The position numbers and the translations under genes were made by a program. A DNA stretch of 64,000 bases from Psychrobacter sp. JB385 (GTDB lineage Bacteria; Pseudomonadota; Gammaproteobacteria; Pseudomonadales; Moraxellaceae): the NCBI RefSeq assembly GCF_900163785.1, contig NZ_FUKN01000010.1, positions 186,001-250,000 on the forward strand, given 5' to 3'. The notes under the pieces were generated by a model that saw nothing but the letters and a program-made list of their open reading frames with translations, searched no databases and had not been told where the DNA came from. Below are positions 45,871 through 53,942 of the stretch, piece after piece. The stretch's first letter is position 1, and each line of letters opens with the position of its first letter.

Positions 45871-46731
45871 TTACCCGTCTGCTGCAACGCCTGCAAGTAA
45901 GGATTGTAACGCTTGACCAGGATGATCAGTTTTCATAAATTGCTCACCGATTAAAAAGTGCTGAATATCGTGATCTAGCATCAAGCGAATATCATCACTG
46001 CTGTGAATGCCACTTTCTGTGACAATCAACGGTTTTGGCGCTGCGTTGTCAAGGTCTGCGTTTAGTGCTTCAATCAACAGGTTTTTCAGATCAAGAGTGG
46101 TTTGTAGGCTGACATCAAAGGTATTTAAATCTCGGTTATTAATACCATAAATATTGTGCTGTGAGCGAGGTAGCTGTAGGGCACGCTCAAGCTCAGCTTT
46201 GGTATGTACTTCTATCAGTACATCCATCCCCAGCTCGATACTTAATGCATGCAGCTCTCGTACTTGTGCATCATCAAGGCAAGCCATGATCAGCAAGATA
46301 CAATCTGCTCCCATCAAGTAGGACTGGTAGATTTGATAGGTATCAATCATAAAATCCTTACGTAGTACCGGTAGGCTTGCAGCATTAGAGGCTTGGATGA
46401 GGTAGGTGTCATCACCTTGAAAGTACTCACGATCCGTTAATACCGATAAGCAGCTGGCACCAGCGCGCTCGTACTGCTCTGCAAATAAAGCGGGTGTAAA
46501 ATTGTGATTGATGATGCCTTTAGAAGGAGAGGCTTTTTTGATCTCAGCAATAACACCAATGTCAGCCGCTCGTAGCGCGGCTGCAAAGCCTCGACGCGGT
46601 TTGGTGTCTGCCGCGACTTTCGCTTGTAAGTCCTCAAGCGATAAGGCTTGACGGGCGGCTTTTACTTCTTCTACTTTGGTTGCGACAATACGCTGTAGTA
46701 CGGTGGGAATCTGTGTATGAGTTGTGGTCAT
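45871..46731 (-). CDS. trpC: Indole-3-glycerol-phosphate synthase
   Basis: (beta/alpha)8 barrel that closes the indole ring in tryptophan synthesis. 286 residues, TrpC only (no fused TrpF). Motifs: IAEIKKASPSKG with the catalytic Lys, LSVLTDREYFQGDD, LLRKDFMID (here VLRKDFMI), GINNRDLNTF and VTESGIHSSDD. Third gene of trpG-trpD-trpC, 72 bp after trpD. Start ATG 46731 follows GGAT. Confidence 0.96.
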   Translation of the reverse strand: MTTTHTQIPTVLQRIVATKVEEVKAARQALSLEDLQAKVAADTKPRRGFAAALRAADIGVIAEIKKASPSKGIINHNFTPALFAEQYERAGASCLSVLTDREYFQGDDTYLIQASNAASLPVLRKDFMIDTYQIYQSYLMGADCILLIMACLDDAQVRELHALSIELGMDVLIEVHTKAELERALQLPRSQHNIYGINNRDLNTFDVSLQTTLDLKNLLIEALNADLDNAAPKPLIVTESGIHSSDDIRLMLDHDIQHFLIGEQFMKTDHPGQALQSLLAGVAADG

Positions 46732-46803
46732 GCTGGTATCCGAATAGTGTTAAATGTCAATAAAGAGTAAGGGCTAAGCTCACCTACTGATCGCAATTCT
46801 TGC

Positions 46804-47940
46804 TTAAGCTTTGGCTGCTAACTGCTGTGTATATGTGGCTAATGACTCAAGTTTTGTCAGCGCGTCACCGTTTTGAATGATACTTTGAGCTCGGCTTACC
46901 CCATTAGGATAGTTGCTGGCAAGACCGGCAGTATATATTGCTGCACCAGCATTTAAGGCAATCATGTCACGAGCTTTGAGAACAGAGCGATCAGTGGTCT
47001 CTACTCCTGATAAAGCCGCACGAATCAACTCAAGACTTTGTTTTGGAGAGTCAACATCGAGACCAATCAGCGTTTGTGATTCAATACCTGCATCTTCTGG
47101 CATCATCTCATAAACACTCACTTCACCATCTTTTAGCTCAGCGACTGTGGTAGAGGTGGCAAGGCTGATTTCATCTAGGCCATCTTTTGCACCAACGACC
47201 ATCACATGACGGGCGCCTAAGTTTTTCATGACTTTTGCAATGGGTTCACAAAGCTGAGCCGTGAAGACGCCAATGACTAAGTTTGGCGTGCCAGCAGGGT
47301 TGGTCAATGGCCCCAAAATATTGAAAATTGTACGAGACTTTAATTCGCGACGTATTGGATTGGCATGGCGCATGGCGCTATGGTGATTAGGCGCGAACAA
47401 AAAACCAACGCCTTGGGTTTCGATACAGTCTTGGGTTTGCTCAGGCGTGAGGGTCAAACTAATACCAGCTGCCTCAAGTAGATCTGAGCTACCAGACTTG
47501 GTTGAAACACCGCGGTTACCATGTTTGGCAACTTGCGCGCCTGCCGCAGCCACCACAAAAGCTGATGCAGTAGACACATTAAATAAGTTTGCTCCATCAC
47601 CGCCTGTACCTACAATATCTACCAGATAATCACAATTTTTTGGCGTAATGTTTGCTGCCAAATCGCGCATGGCACTGGCAGAAGCTGTAATCTCATCAAT
47701 AGATTCTCCCTTCATGCGCAGACCAGTCAAGATTGCACCCATCATGGCATCACTACATCTGCCTTGCATAATGATGAGCATTACCTGATACATCTCATCA
47801 AAGGTTAAGTCGATATGCTGAAATATTCTCGCTAATGCTGTGGTTAAAATCTTGTGTGTCTCTTCATCAGACAGCTGTGCAACGTTCTGTTTAGAGAAGT
47901 TATCTGGGTTAGGCGTTTCTGTCGTTTTAGAGGTGTTCAT
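46804..47940 (-). CDS. trpD: Anthranilate phosphoribosyltransferase
   Basis: Transfers phosphoribose to anthranilate. 378 residues, with about 30 polar residues before the family start. PRPP site VGTGGDGANLFNVSTASAF (about 110-128), KHGNRGVSTKSGSSDLLEA and the anthranilate contacts in PNHHSAMRHANPIRREL and GPLTNPAG. Between trpG (64 bp upstream) and trpC on the same strand. Confidence 0.96.
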   Translation of the reverse strand: MNTSKTTETPNPDNFSKQNVAQLSDEETHKILTTALARIFQHIDLTFDEMYQVMLIIMQGRCSDAMMGAILTGLRMKGESIDEITASASAMRDLAANITPKNCDYLVDIVGTGGDGANLFNVSTASAFVVAAAGAQVAKHGNRGVSTKSGSSDLLEAAGISLTLTPEQTQDCIETQGVGFLFAPNHHSAMRHANPIRRELKSRTIFNILGPLTNPAGTPNLVIGVFTAQLCEPIAKVMKNLGARHVMVVGAKDGLDEISLATSTTVAELKDGEVSVYEMMPEDAGIESQTLIGLDVDSPKQSLELIRAALSGVETTDRSVLKARDMIALNAGAAIYTAGLASNYPNGVSRAQSIIQNGDALTKLESLATYTQQLAAKA

Positions 47941-48004
47941 TATTATCTCTCTTACTAATTTTTTATGAATGGCTTTTATTATAAATACTGATTTTGATTA
48001 GCAA

Positions 48005-48628
48005 TTAACCAACTTGTGGCAAATCGTCTGAGGTTAATACTGCCAGATGATGGGTTTGCAAAAAACGGTTGAGTAAATGATATCCTGACTCGCTTAGGAT
48101 AGATTCTGGATGGAACTGCACGCCTTCAATAGCAAGCGTTTTATGACGAATGCCCATGATTTCCTCAATACTGCCATCGCTATTTTGTGTCCAAGCAGTC
48201 AGCTCTAGACAATCGGGTAGGCTGGTTTTATCAATGACAAGGGAGTGGTAGCGAGTTGCCTGTGATGGATTGGGCAATCCTGCAAAGATACCTTTGTCAT
48301 TGTGATAAATAGCTGATAAGCGTCCATGCATGACTTTGCCAGCTTTAACAATCTGGGCACCAAATGCTTGTCCGATCGCTTGGTGACCTAAGCAAATCCC
48401 TAATATGGGTATGATGCCCTTGAAGGTTTCAATAATTTCCAATGAGATACCAGCACGATTAGGATCGCAGGGACCTGGGCCAATGACAATCACATCTGGT
48501 TTTAACGTTCTAACTTGCTCGATAGTCATTTGATCGTTACGCCAGACAGTGATTTCCTGCTGCAATTCACCGAAGTACTGTACGATGTTGTACGTAAAGC
48601 TGTCGTAATTATCGATCATTAGAATCAT
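48005..48628 (-). CDS. trpG: Anthranilate synthase glutamine amidotransferase subunit
   Basis: 207 residues, class I amidotransferase that feeds ammonia to TrpE; may also serve PabB. Triad Cys79 ([12 protein letters not shown]), His173 and Glu175 (FHPESIL). Oxyanion GPGPCDP (50-56). First gene of trpGDC; trpE is not nearby, the split arrangement known from Pseudomonas and Acinetobacter. ATG 48628 has a weak ribosome-binding site. No leader peptide with Trp codons or TrpR box was found upstream. Confidence 0.95.
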   Translation of the reverse strand: MILMIDNYDSFTYNIVQYFGELQQEITVWRNDQMTIEQVRTLKPDVIVIGPGPCDPNRAGISLEIIETFKGIIPILGICLGHQAIGQAFGAQIVKAGKVMHGRLSAIYHNDKGIFAGLPNPSQATRYHSLVIDKTSLPDCLELTAWTQNSDGSIEEIMGIRHKTLAIEGVQFHPESILSESGYHLLNRFLQTHHLAVLTSDDLPQVG

Positions 48629-48874
48629 TGGGCTATCAACTTATAGGTAGAGACACATGTTTATCTACAGGGCTTTTATATCTTGACGTTTTACCAAAAC
48701 GAGAAATACTGTTTCATTGGTTTGATAAGACGCGGTTATCTTACCACTATTTTGTGCTCTATCAAATGTGGCATAAAAACAACGCACATGACCCACATTG
48801 TGAACTTAAAAATAGCTATCTCGCATCTTATAGAGCTGAATCATCGAATACTTAATAAATTTAAATTCTTATGC

Positions 48875-48891
48875 TGCACTAAAAAAATACA
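48875..48891. promoter_or_regulatory. Weaker NtrC-like site
   Basis: TGCAC (48875-48879), seven bases, then ATACA (48887-48891) where the consensus has GTGCA: three of five positions agree. Its centre lies 43 bp from the strong site, about four helical turns, as in tandem NtrC enhancers. Confidence 0.4.
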
Positions 48892-48916
48892 AGTCGCATA
48901 ACGATAGCGCTTATTT

Positions 48917-48935
48917 ATGCACTTATTTTGTGCAT
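48917..48935. promoter_or_regulatory. NtrC (NRI) enhancer site
   Basis: ATGCAC-N7-GTGCAT is a perfect palindrome with the TGCAC-N7-GTGCA spacing of the NtrC consensus. It is centred about 185 bp upstream of the predicted sigma-54 start site, within the usual enhancer range. Confidence 0.75.
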
Positions 48936-49083
48936 TATCTTGCTATAACGATTTGTTATCTCGTATTGTAAGTAAGAAGTCACTAATTAAAAATACACGA
49001 AAAATATTTTTGATGTACTTAAATAATTGAAAAATATATAAATAAATTTAATGCAGCTTTATTTTTTTATTAAATAAATGATG

Positions 49084-49100
49084 TTGGCATATCCTTTGCA
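49084..49100 (+). promoter_or_regulatory. Sigma-54 promoter toward glnA
   Basis: TTGGCAT-N5-TTGCA type element: GG at 49086-49087 and GC at 49098-49099 with exactly ten bases between, matching the -24/-12 consensus YTGGCACG-N4-TTGCW at all core positions. Predicted start of transcription is near 49111. Confidence 0.8.
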
Positions 49101-49541
49101 TCGATAATATTATGGTGATTGATGGTTGTTACAAAGCTAAAAATGATGATTGACACATGCCGCAAGAGTTCGGCATGATGGGTCACAGATTATTAGCATA
49201 AGATGATAGCTGGTTTGGCAGATTTTATGATGGTTTATAGTCTGATTAAGCCGATGCTCTAGATGAGTCTCTTGACCAATATTATGAGTGCTGATAATGA
49301 TGCGCATAGTATTAAGGACATTATAAGTTAGTGGCACTATGCTACTATCAGAGACATTATGCTATTAAGCAGTTGAAACCATGACGTCATTTAAGATATG
49401 ACATTGTTAAAAACACGGTGTCACTTTAGATGCGCATACAATCCTCATTCTTAAACCAAAAAAGTGCAGTAATACTTTTAGATAATTAAATCTTTAAATA
49501 AATGAATCGCAATAATGTGATCTACACAACGGAGACTATTT

Positions 49542-50951
49542 ATGTCGAACAAACTACTAGACCTTATCAAATCCTCTAATGCAAAATGGGTCGACTTCCG
49601 CTTTACTGATACACGCGGCAAAGAGCAACATATTAGCTTTCCAGCGCACAGCATTGACGAAGAAGTCATGGAAGACGGTAAAATGTTTGACGGCTCATCT
49701 ATTGCAGGTTGGAAAGGTATTGAAGCGTCAGATATGATCTTGCGTCCTGATCCAGAAACTGCCTTTATTGACCCGTTCTTTGACGCTGTGACAGTAGTCG
49801 TCACTTGCGATATCATTGAGCCATCAACACTGCAAGGCTATGATCGTGACCCACGCTCTATCGCACGCCGTGCTGAAGAGTATTTGAAGTCTACTGGTAT
49901 TGGTGACACTGCGTATTTCGGTCCTGAGCCTGAGTTCTTTGTATTTGACGATGTTAAATGGTCAGTCGATATGTCAGGTGTGAGCCATAAGATTACAGCT
50001 GAAGAAGCTGCTTGGTCGACAGGCGAGACTTATGAGTGGGGCAACATGGCGCATCGTCCACGCGTAAAAGGCGGTTACTTCCCAGTACCACCAATCGACA
50101 GCTCACATGATATGCGCGCTGTTATGTGTGAACGTATTGAAGAGATTGTTGGTGAAGGCAGCGTAGAAGTACACCATCATGAAGTGGCTTCTTGCCAATC
50201 TGAGATTGGTGTGGCATTCAATACCATGGTTCGTAAAGCCGATGAAGTACAACAGCTAAAGTATGTGGTACACAATGTCGCGCATCAGTTTGGTAAAACA
50301 GCAACCTTTATGCCTAAGCCAATCGTTGGTGATAACGGTTCAGGCATGCATGTGCATATGTCTATCTCAAAAGATGGCGTCAACACTTTCTCTGGCGATG
50401 AGTATGCAGGTTTGTCTGAGACAGCCTTGTACTTCATCGGCGGTGTGATCAAGCATGCCCGTGCTTTGAACGCAATTACCAATCCATCAACGAACAGTTA
50501 TAAGCGTTTGGTGCCACATTACGAAGCGCCGATCAAATTGGCTTATTCAGCGTCTAACCGCTCAGCATCTATCCGTATTCCACATGTTAGCAGCCCTAAA
50601 GCGGTACGTGTTGAAGCACGTTTCCCTGATCCAACAGCGAACCCATACTTAGCGTTTGCAGCACTATTGATGGCAGGTCTTGATGGTATCCAGAATAAGA
50701 TGCATCCAGGTGAAGCGGCTGATAAAAACTTGTATGACTTACCACCAGAAGAAGAAGCACAGATCCCAACCGTTGCTGAAAGCTTAGATGTGGCATTACA
50801 AGCGTTACGTGACGATCATGAATTCTTGCTAAAAGGTGATGTATTCACAAAAGATATGCTAGAAGCATTTATTGCTTTGAAAGAGGAAGAAGTACAGCGT
50901 CTTAATGTGACTGTGCATCCTGTTGAATTTGATATGTACTACAGCTGCTAA
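49542..50951 (+). CDS. glnA: Glutamine synthetase, type I (adenylylated class)
   Basis: Makes glutamine from glutamate and ammonia; dodecamer. 469 residues as in E. coli. Motifs: [15 protein letters not shown] and [13 protein letters not shown] (start), FFVFDDVKW, the ATP and ammonium site [12 protein letters not shown], the latch region [36 protein letters not shown] and the adenylylation Tyr398 in [10 protein letters not shown]. Regulation: GlnE adenylylation implied by that tyrosine, and NtrC/sigma-54 transcription implied by upstream sites. ATG 49542 follows GGAGA. Ends with a strong terminator before a DUF4124 gene. Confidence 0.98.
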   Translation: MSNKLLDLIKSSNAKWVDFRFTDTRGKEQHISFPAHSIDEEVMEDGKMFDGSSIAGWKGIEASDMILRPDPETAFIDPFFDAVTVVVTCDIIEPSTLQGYDRDPRSIARRAEEYLKSTGIGDTAYFGPEPEFFVFDDVKWSVDMSGVSHKITAEEAAWSTGETYEWGNMAHRPRVKGGYFPVPPIDSSHDMRAVMCERIEEIVGEGSVEVHHHEVASCQSEIGVAFNTMVRKADEVQQLKYVVHNVAHQFGKTATFMPKPIVGDNGSGMHVHMSISKDGVNTFSGDEYAGLSETALYFIGGVIKHARALNAITNPSTNSYKRLVPHYEAPIKLAYSASNRSASIRIPHVSSPKAVRVEARFPDPTANPYLAFAALLMAGLDGIQNKMHPGEAADKNLYDLPPEEEAQIPTVAESLDVALQALRDDHEFLLKGDVFTKDMLEAFIALKEEEVQRLNVTVHPVEFDMYYSC

Positions 50952-50985
50952 TTTTTGCTCCAAAAGTACATCTAATCTAATAAAT

Positions 50986-51019
50986 AAAACCAGCTAAGTG
51001 AATCTTAGCTGGTTTTTTT
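50986..51019 (+). terminator. Terminator of glnA
   Basis: Perfect arms AAAACCAGCTAAG (50986-50998) and CTTAGCTGGTTTT (51004-51016), five-base loop, then further T to 51019. Confidence 0.92.
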
Positions 51020-51149
51020 ATATTTTTAATCACTCATAGTATAAATGGATAAGCGAAGTTTCTCTACATTCACTACTGATTTCACCGCAAAAGTACCGCA
51101 TAATATCGATCATGCTATTCATAACACATACCAGCAAGGTGAACTGACC

Positions 51150-51869
51150 ATGACTTCTTTAATGAAAAATACCGTTTTAAATAATAAGTTGCCGCAAATT
51201 TTATTATCCGGTTTTATGATTAGTACTGCCAGTTTTTATATGACCATGGCAACCGCTGCACCTATTTATAAAGTTGTCGATGAAAAGACAGGTCAAGTAA
51301 CGTTTACTGACCGTCCTCAGAACCATGAGCAGCAAGTGGGCAAGAGGGTGACTGAAATGGCTATCACCACAGGTAATGAGACCAACAGATTAGATAACAA
51401 TACGACAAGTAATCAGTTATCTGATACTCAGCAAAATACCACCAAGCCTGTGACAAATACTAAACCCGAAGTACAAGTGAATTATCAGATTACCATTGCA
51501 GAACCGAGCGAAGAGCGTGCCTACCGTCGTCCAGCGCAAAATATCGATGTAAATGTGCAAATCAAGCCAGCCCTACAGGCAGGCGATACAATTAGCATCT
51601 ATTTTGATAATAAGGAAGTCGCACAAGGATTGACTGCCTCGATTGCAACCATCGATATTTTGCCAGGTGCGCATAATATAAAAGCAGTGGTAAAAAATCA
51701 GAAAGGCGGAGTTGTCCAGCAAGTGACGCGTACTGTCTATGTCATTCAAAACACGACCGCATTACAAAATAAAAAGAAAATAGCGAAGCAACTGTTGGCC
51801 TATCAAAATTTGCCATGGCATCAAAAAGTCATGTTAAAAATGCGCCAAAAACAAGCGGCTAACCCTTAA
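51150..51869 (+). CDS. Exported DUF4124-domain protein
   Basis: 239 residues from ATG 51150 (AAGGTGA upstream; an in-frame ATG at 51045 sits against the glnA terminator and is unlikely). Signal peptide of about 36 residues ending ATAAPIYK. DUF4124 domain follows immediately (IYKVVDEKTGQVTFTDRPQ), then a Thr/Asn-rich linker (about 70-115) and a beta-sandwich-like domain (about 120-205) with VNVQIKPALQAGDTISIYFD. The basic C-terminus reads KKKIAKQLLAYQNL. DUF4124 genes commonly sit between glnA and ntrBC in gamma-proteobacteria; here ntrBC do not follow. Function unknown, periplasmic. Confidence 0.8.
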   Translation: MTSLMKNTVLNNKLPQILLSGFMISTASFYMTMATAAPIYKVVDEKTGQVTFTDRPQNHEQQVGKRVTEMAITTGNETNRLDNNTTSNQLSDTQQNTTKPVTNTKPEVQVNYQITIAEPSEERAYRRPAQNIDVNVQIKPALQAGDTISIYFDNKEVAQGLTASIATIDILPGAHNIKAVVKNQKGGVVQQVTRTVYVIQNTTALQNKKKIAKQLLAYQNLPWHQKVMLKMRQKQAANP

Positions 51870-51954
51870 GGCAGCTTTTAAAAGTAGTCAAATCTTGTCA
51901 AATCGCTTATTGATACCTCAATATTATTTGCGCTCTATATTAGATAAACTTAAA

Positions 51955-51995
51955 AAAAGAAGGCAAGCGCTTTTTACAGTGCTTGCCTTCTTTGT
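51955..51995. terminator. Bidirectional terminator between the DUF4124 and SIMPL genes
   Basis: Arms AAAGAAGGCAAGC (51956-51968) and GCTTGCCTTCTTT (51981-51993), flanked by A on the left and T on the right, between converging genes. Confidence 0.88.
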
Positions 51996-52031
51996 TATAA
52001 AGACTTCAACTTGCTTCAAATAAGGAGTGAC

Positions 52032-52745
52032 TTATTTGGTCAGCTCAATCGTACCATTCGCGGTCACAGAGATGGTGCTATTACCAGATTCAAAGTTCTG
52101 TCTTGGCACAGCATCAGCAGATTCAGCCTTCATAGCCATTGCACTATACATTGGGCGTGGGTAGTTATTACCTGTATTTAAATTGACATTGACCACACGA
52201 TATCCACGAGCATCCCATGCACGCGTTAGGTTTTTGGCCTGTTGTTGAAAGGCGCGAGAAGCGTCCGTCATCAGTTTTTGCTCTAGAGCATCTTTTTTAG
52301 TGTCTGAAACCCCAAAAGTCAAATTGTCCATCACGAGCGTTTCTTGCAGGTCTGCAATAAGCTGGCTCGTTGCTGCAAAGTCTGTGCTTTTCAAATCGAT
52401 ATTGGCTTGTCCAGTCCAGCCGATGATTTTGTCATTTTTGTCATAGCGAGGATAGGTGGTTTGTTGGCCTGTACTGACCGTAACGCTAGGATAGCGCTTA
52501 GCAATTTTCATTGCATTGTTAATGGTCGTATTAAGCGTGGTCGCTAGCGTTTTAGAATCCGTTGCCTGAGCTTTTTTGTATAGACTGGCACGTACTTCAT
52601 CATTTTGTACTTCTTCTTTTACTTCTGCTTGAAAAGTAAGCTGGTCATAGCCAGTGGTCTCTGCGTGCGCGCCGCCCATCATAGCCGTTAATAGAAGCGC
52701 CGTACCAGTCGTCAGTGCTGCTTGGTTAAGTAAAGTTGTTTTCAT
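52032..52745 (-). CDS. SIMPL-domain (DUF541) periplasmic protein
   Basis: 237 residues with a signal peptide (cleavage after GGAHA near residue 28). The SIMPL domain has the usual order: AEVKEEVQNDEVRASLYKKA, TTINNAMKIAKRYPSVTVSTGQQTTYPRYD, GWTGQANIDLKSTDFAA, then a tail ending ISVTANGTIEL. The family includes E. coli YggE and Brucella BP26; roles in envelope or oxidative stress are proposed. Start ATG 52745 follows AGGAG. A perfect inverted repeat lies 26 bp upstream of the gene. Confidence 0.88.
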   Translation of the reverse strand: MKTTLLNQAALTTGTALLLTAMMGGAHAETTGYDQLTFQAEVKEEVQNDEVRASLYKKAQATDSKTLATTLNTTINNAMKIAKRYPSVTVSTGQQTTYPRYDKNDKIIGWTGQANIDLKSTDFAATSQLIADLQETLVMDNLTFGVSDTKKDALEQKLMTDASRAFQQQAKNLTRAWDARGYRVVNVNLNTGNNYPRPMYSAMAMKAESADAVPRQNFESGNSTISVTANGTIELTK

Positions 52746-52770
52746 AAATATCTCCTAAATTAATGTCAAT

Positions 52771-52796
52771 ATAAGTTTTAGTCCGATAAAACTTAT
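52771..52796. repeat. Perfect inverted repeat upstream of the SIMPL gene
   Basis: ATAAGTTTTA (52771-52780), six bases, TAAAACTTAT (52787-52796): a perfect 10-bp palindrome in the promoter or leader region of the SIMPL gene. AT-rich with no T tract beyond it on the minus strand, so an operator is more likely than a terminator. Confidence 0.6.
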
Positions 52797-52970
52797 GTAA
52801 TTGTTGAAAGCTGTTCATTTTATTTGTTAGATGGCCATTTATTAGATAGACCATGTGTGTCCAGCTTCCTGAACTAAAATAACAAAATTTTAGAAGGCTG
52901 CTGTTAGAATTTTGTCACTTATGGTTACTATTTTTCTTGTGCAATAAAACAAATAGTTTGGAGAAAGGGG

Positions 52971-52998
52971 TTGCAATGCTAAAAAATTCTTGTATAAT
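52971..52998 (+). promoter_or_regulatory. Promoter of ffs
   Basis: TTGCAA (52971-52976), a 16 bp spacer and a perfect TATAAT (52993-52998), directly before the 4.5S RNA. Confidence 0.8.
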
Positions 52999-53000
52999 TT

Positions 53001-53116
53001 GCGACTGGTGGCTCCATTGGTAGCCTCGCAACATTGTTCTATGAATCCCGCCAGGACCGGAAGGTAGCAACGGTAATAGCCACAATGTGTGCCGAGGATT
53101 TGCTTTTGGAGTCGCT
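53001..53116 (+). ncRNA. ffs: 4.5S RNA, signal recognition particle RNA (bacterial small SRP)
   Basis: The conserved SRP apical domain is intact: CCAGGACCGGAAGG with the GGAA tetraloop, then TAGCAACGG, which together form the Ffh (M-domain) binding site. The long helix is seen as GGTGGCTCC, TTGGTAGCCTCGCAACATTG on the left and CAATGTGTGCCGAGGA on the right, closing with GCGACT (53001-53006) against GGAGTCGC (53108-53115). A T8 tract follows. Length of about 110 nt is the usual gamma-proteobacterial size. Ends are approximate: transcription probably starts near 53005. Confidence 0.96.
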
Positions 53117-53178
53117 TTTTTTTGCCTAAAATTTGATGCTTGTGTCAAAAATTATGAGCAACACGCATATATTATATT

Positions 53179-53209
53179 AAGCCCTTCATTGTAAAGGGCT
53201 TTTTTTTTG
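53179..53209 (+). terminator. Second terminator after ffs
   Basis: AAGCCCTT (53179-53186) with AAGGGCTT (53194-53201) then seven or more T. It is tandem to the ffs T tract and separates the highly expressed ffs from lemA; nothing recognisable lies between the two. Confidence 0.85.
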
Positions 53210-53306
53210 CGAAAAATTTTGTCTAATAGCAAGATGACATTGACTAAGATGAGTTAAAATAAAAGGTGCTAACTTTTGTTAACCCTAAACGTTTTGGAAT
53301 CTGACT

Positions 53307-53903
53307 ATGAAGATGTTTGCTTGGTTGTTTATCGCCTTTGTTGTACTGATAGTAGTATTTGGGGTTAAGATTTTTAATAAATTGGTGCGTGCGCGCAATC
53401 AAGCAAAAAATGGTTTTGCGCAAATCGATGTGCAACTTAAACGCCGTCATGATTTGATTCCAAACTTGGTTGAGACAGCCAAACGTTATTTGACTCACGA
53501 ACAAGAGACACTGACTCGCGTTATTGCGGCGCGTAACCATGCCCAAAGTTTGCAAGAGTCAAGTAAGCATCAGCCAGATTCGCTTGAGCACATAGCTTTG
53601 TTTGCCAAAGCAGAAGATATGTTGTCTAAGGCCTTGGGGCAGTTTTCCGCTGTTGTGGAAGCCTATCCTGAGCTAAAAGCTGACAGCATGATTAAAGAGC
53701 TGATGGATGAGTTGACCAATACTGAGAACCGTATTGGTTTTGCACGTCAGCATTACAATGATAGTGTCATGTTTTACAATAATGATCGTGAGGTCTTCCC
53801 AAATAATCTAGTTAGCACAACCTTCGGGTTTCGTCCTTTGAGTCCGTTAGTTTTCGAAGATAGAAAGACCATTGCTCAAGCACCAGTTGTCAATATGGGC
53901 TGA
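53307..53903 (+). CDS. LemA-family membrane protein
   Basis: 198 residues. One N-terminal membrane span (3-23), then the LemA helical domain: LVRARNQAKNGFAQIDVQLKRRHDLIPNLVETAKRYLTHE, ENRIGFARQHYNDSVMFYN and FPNNLVSTTFGFRPLSPL near the end, the conserved closing of the family. Function unknown; LemA genes often sit beside M48-type or TPM-domain membrane protein genes, as here (39 bp before the peptidase gene). Confidence 0.92.
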   Translation: MKMFAWLFIAFVVLIVVFGVKIFNKLVRARNQAKNGFAQIDVQLKRRHDLIPNLVETAKRYLTHEQETLTRVIAARNHAQSLQESSKHQPDSLEHIALFAKAEDMLSKALGQFSAVVEAYPELKADSMIKELMDELTNTENRIGFARQHYNDSVMFYNNDREVFPNNLVSTTFGFRPLSPLVFEDRKTIAQAPVVNMG

Positions 53904-53942
53904 TATTAAATGTGCTCGATTATTTTGAGGTCGGACAAATAG

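Larger units (their letters stand above)
48629..49541. other. Regulatory region and long leader before glnA
   Basis: 913 bp without a coding gene between divergent trpG and glnA. The left 240 bp should hold the trpGDC promoter. Two NtrC-like sites lie at 48875-48891 and 48917-48935, a sigma-54 promoter at 49084-49100, and a perfect 7-bp hairpin (CATGCCG, 49156-49162, with CGGCATG, 49171-49177) just inside the transcript. About 430 nt then separate the predicted start site from glnA. Small ORFs here lack coding character. Confidence 0.6.

Noticed and set aside
48629..48720. Trp leader peptide/attenuator or TrpR operator before trpG
   Set aside because: No short ORF with consecutive Trp codons and no match to the TrpR palindrome.
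48628..48901. Two small rightward open frames in the trpG-glnA spacer
   Set aside because: They overlap each other, lack ribosome-binding sites and fall on the trpGDC promoter; no coding character.
49137..49337. 66-codon leftward frame in the glnA leader
   Set aside because: No ribosome-binding site or recognisable sequence, and it opposes the predicted glnA transcript.
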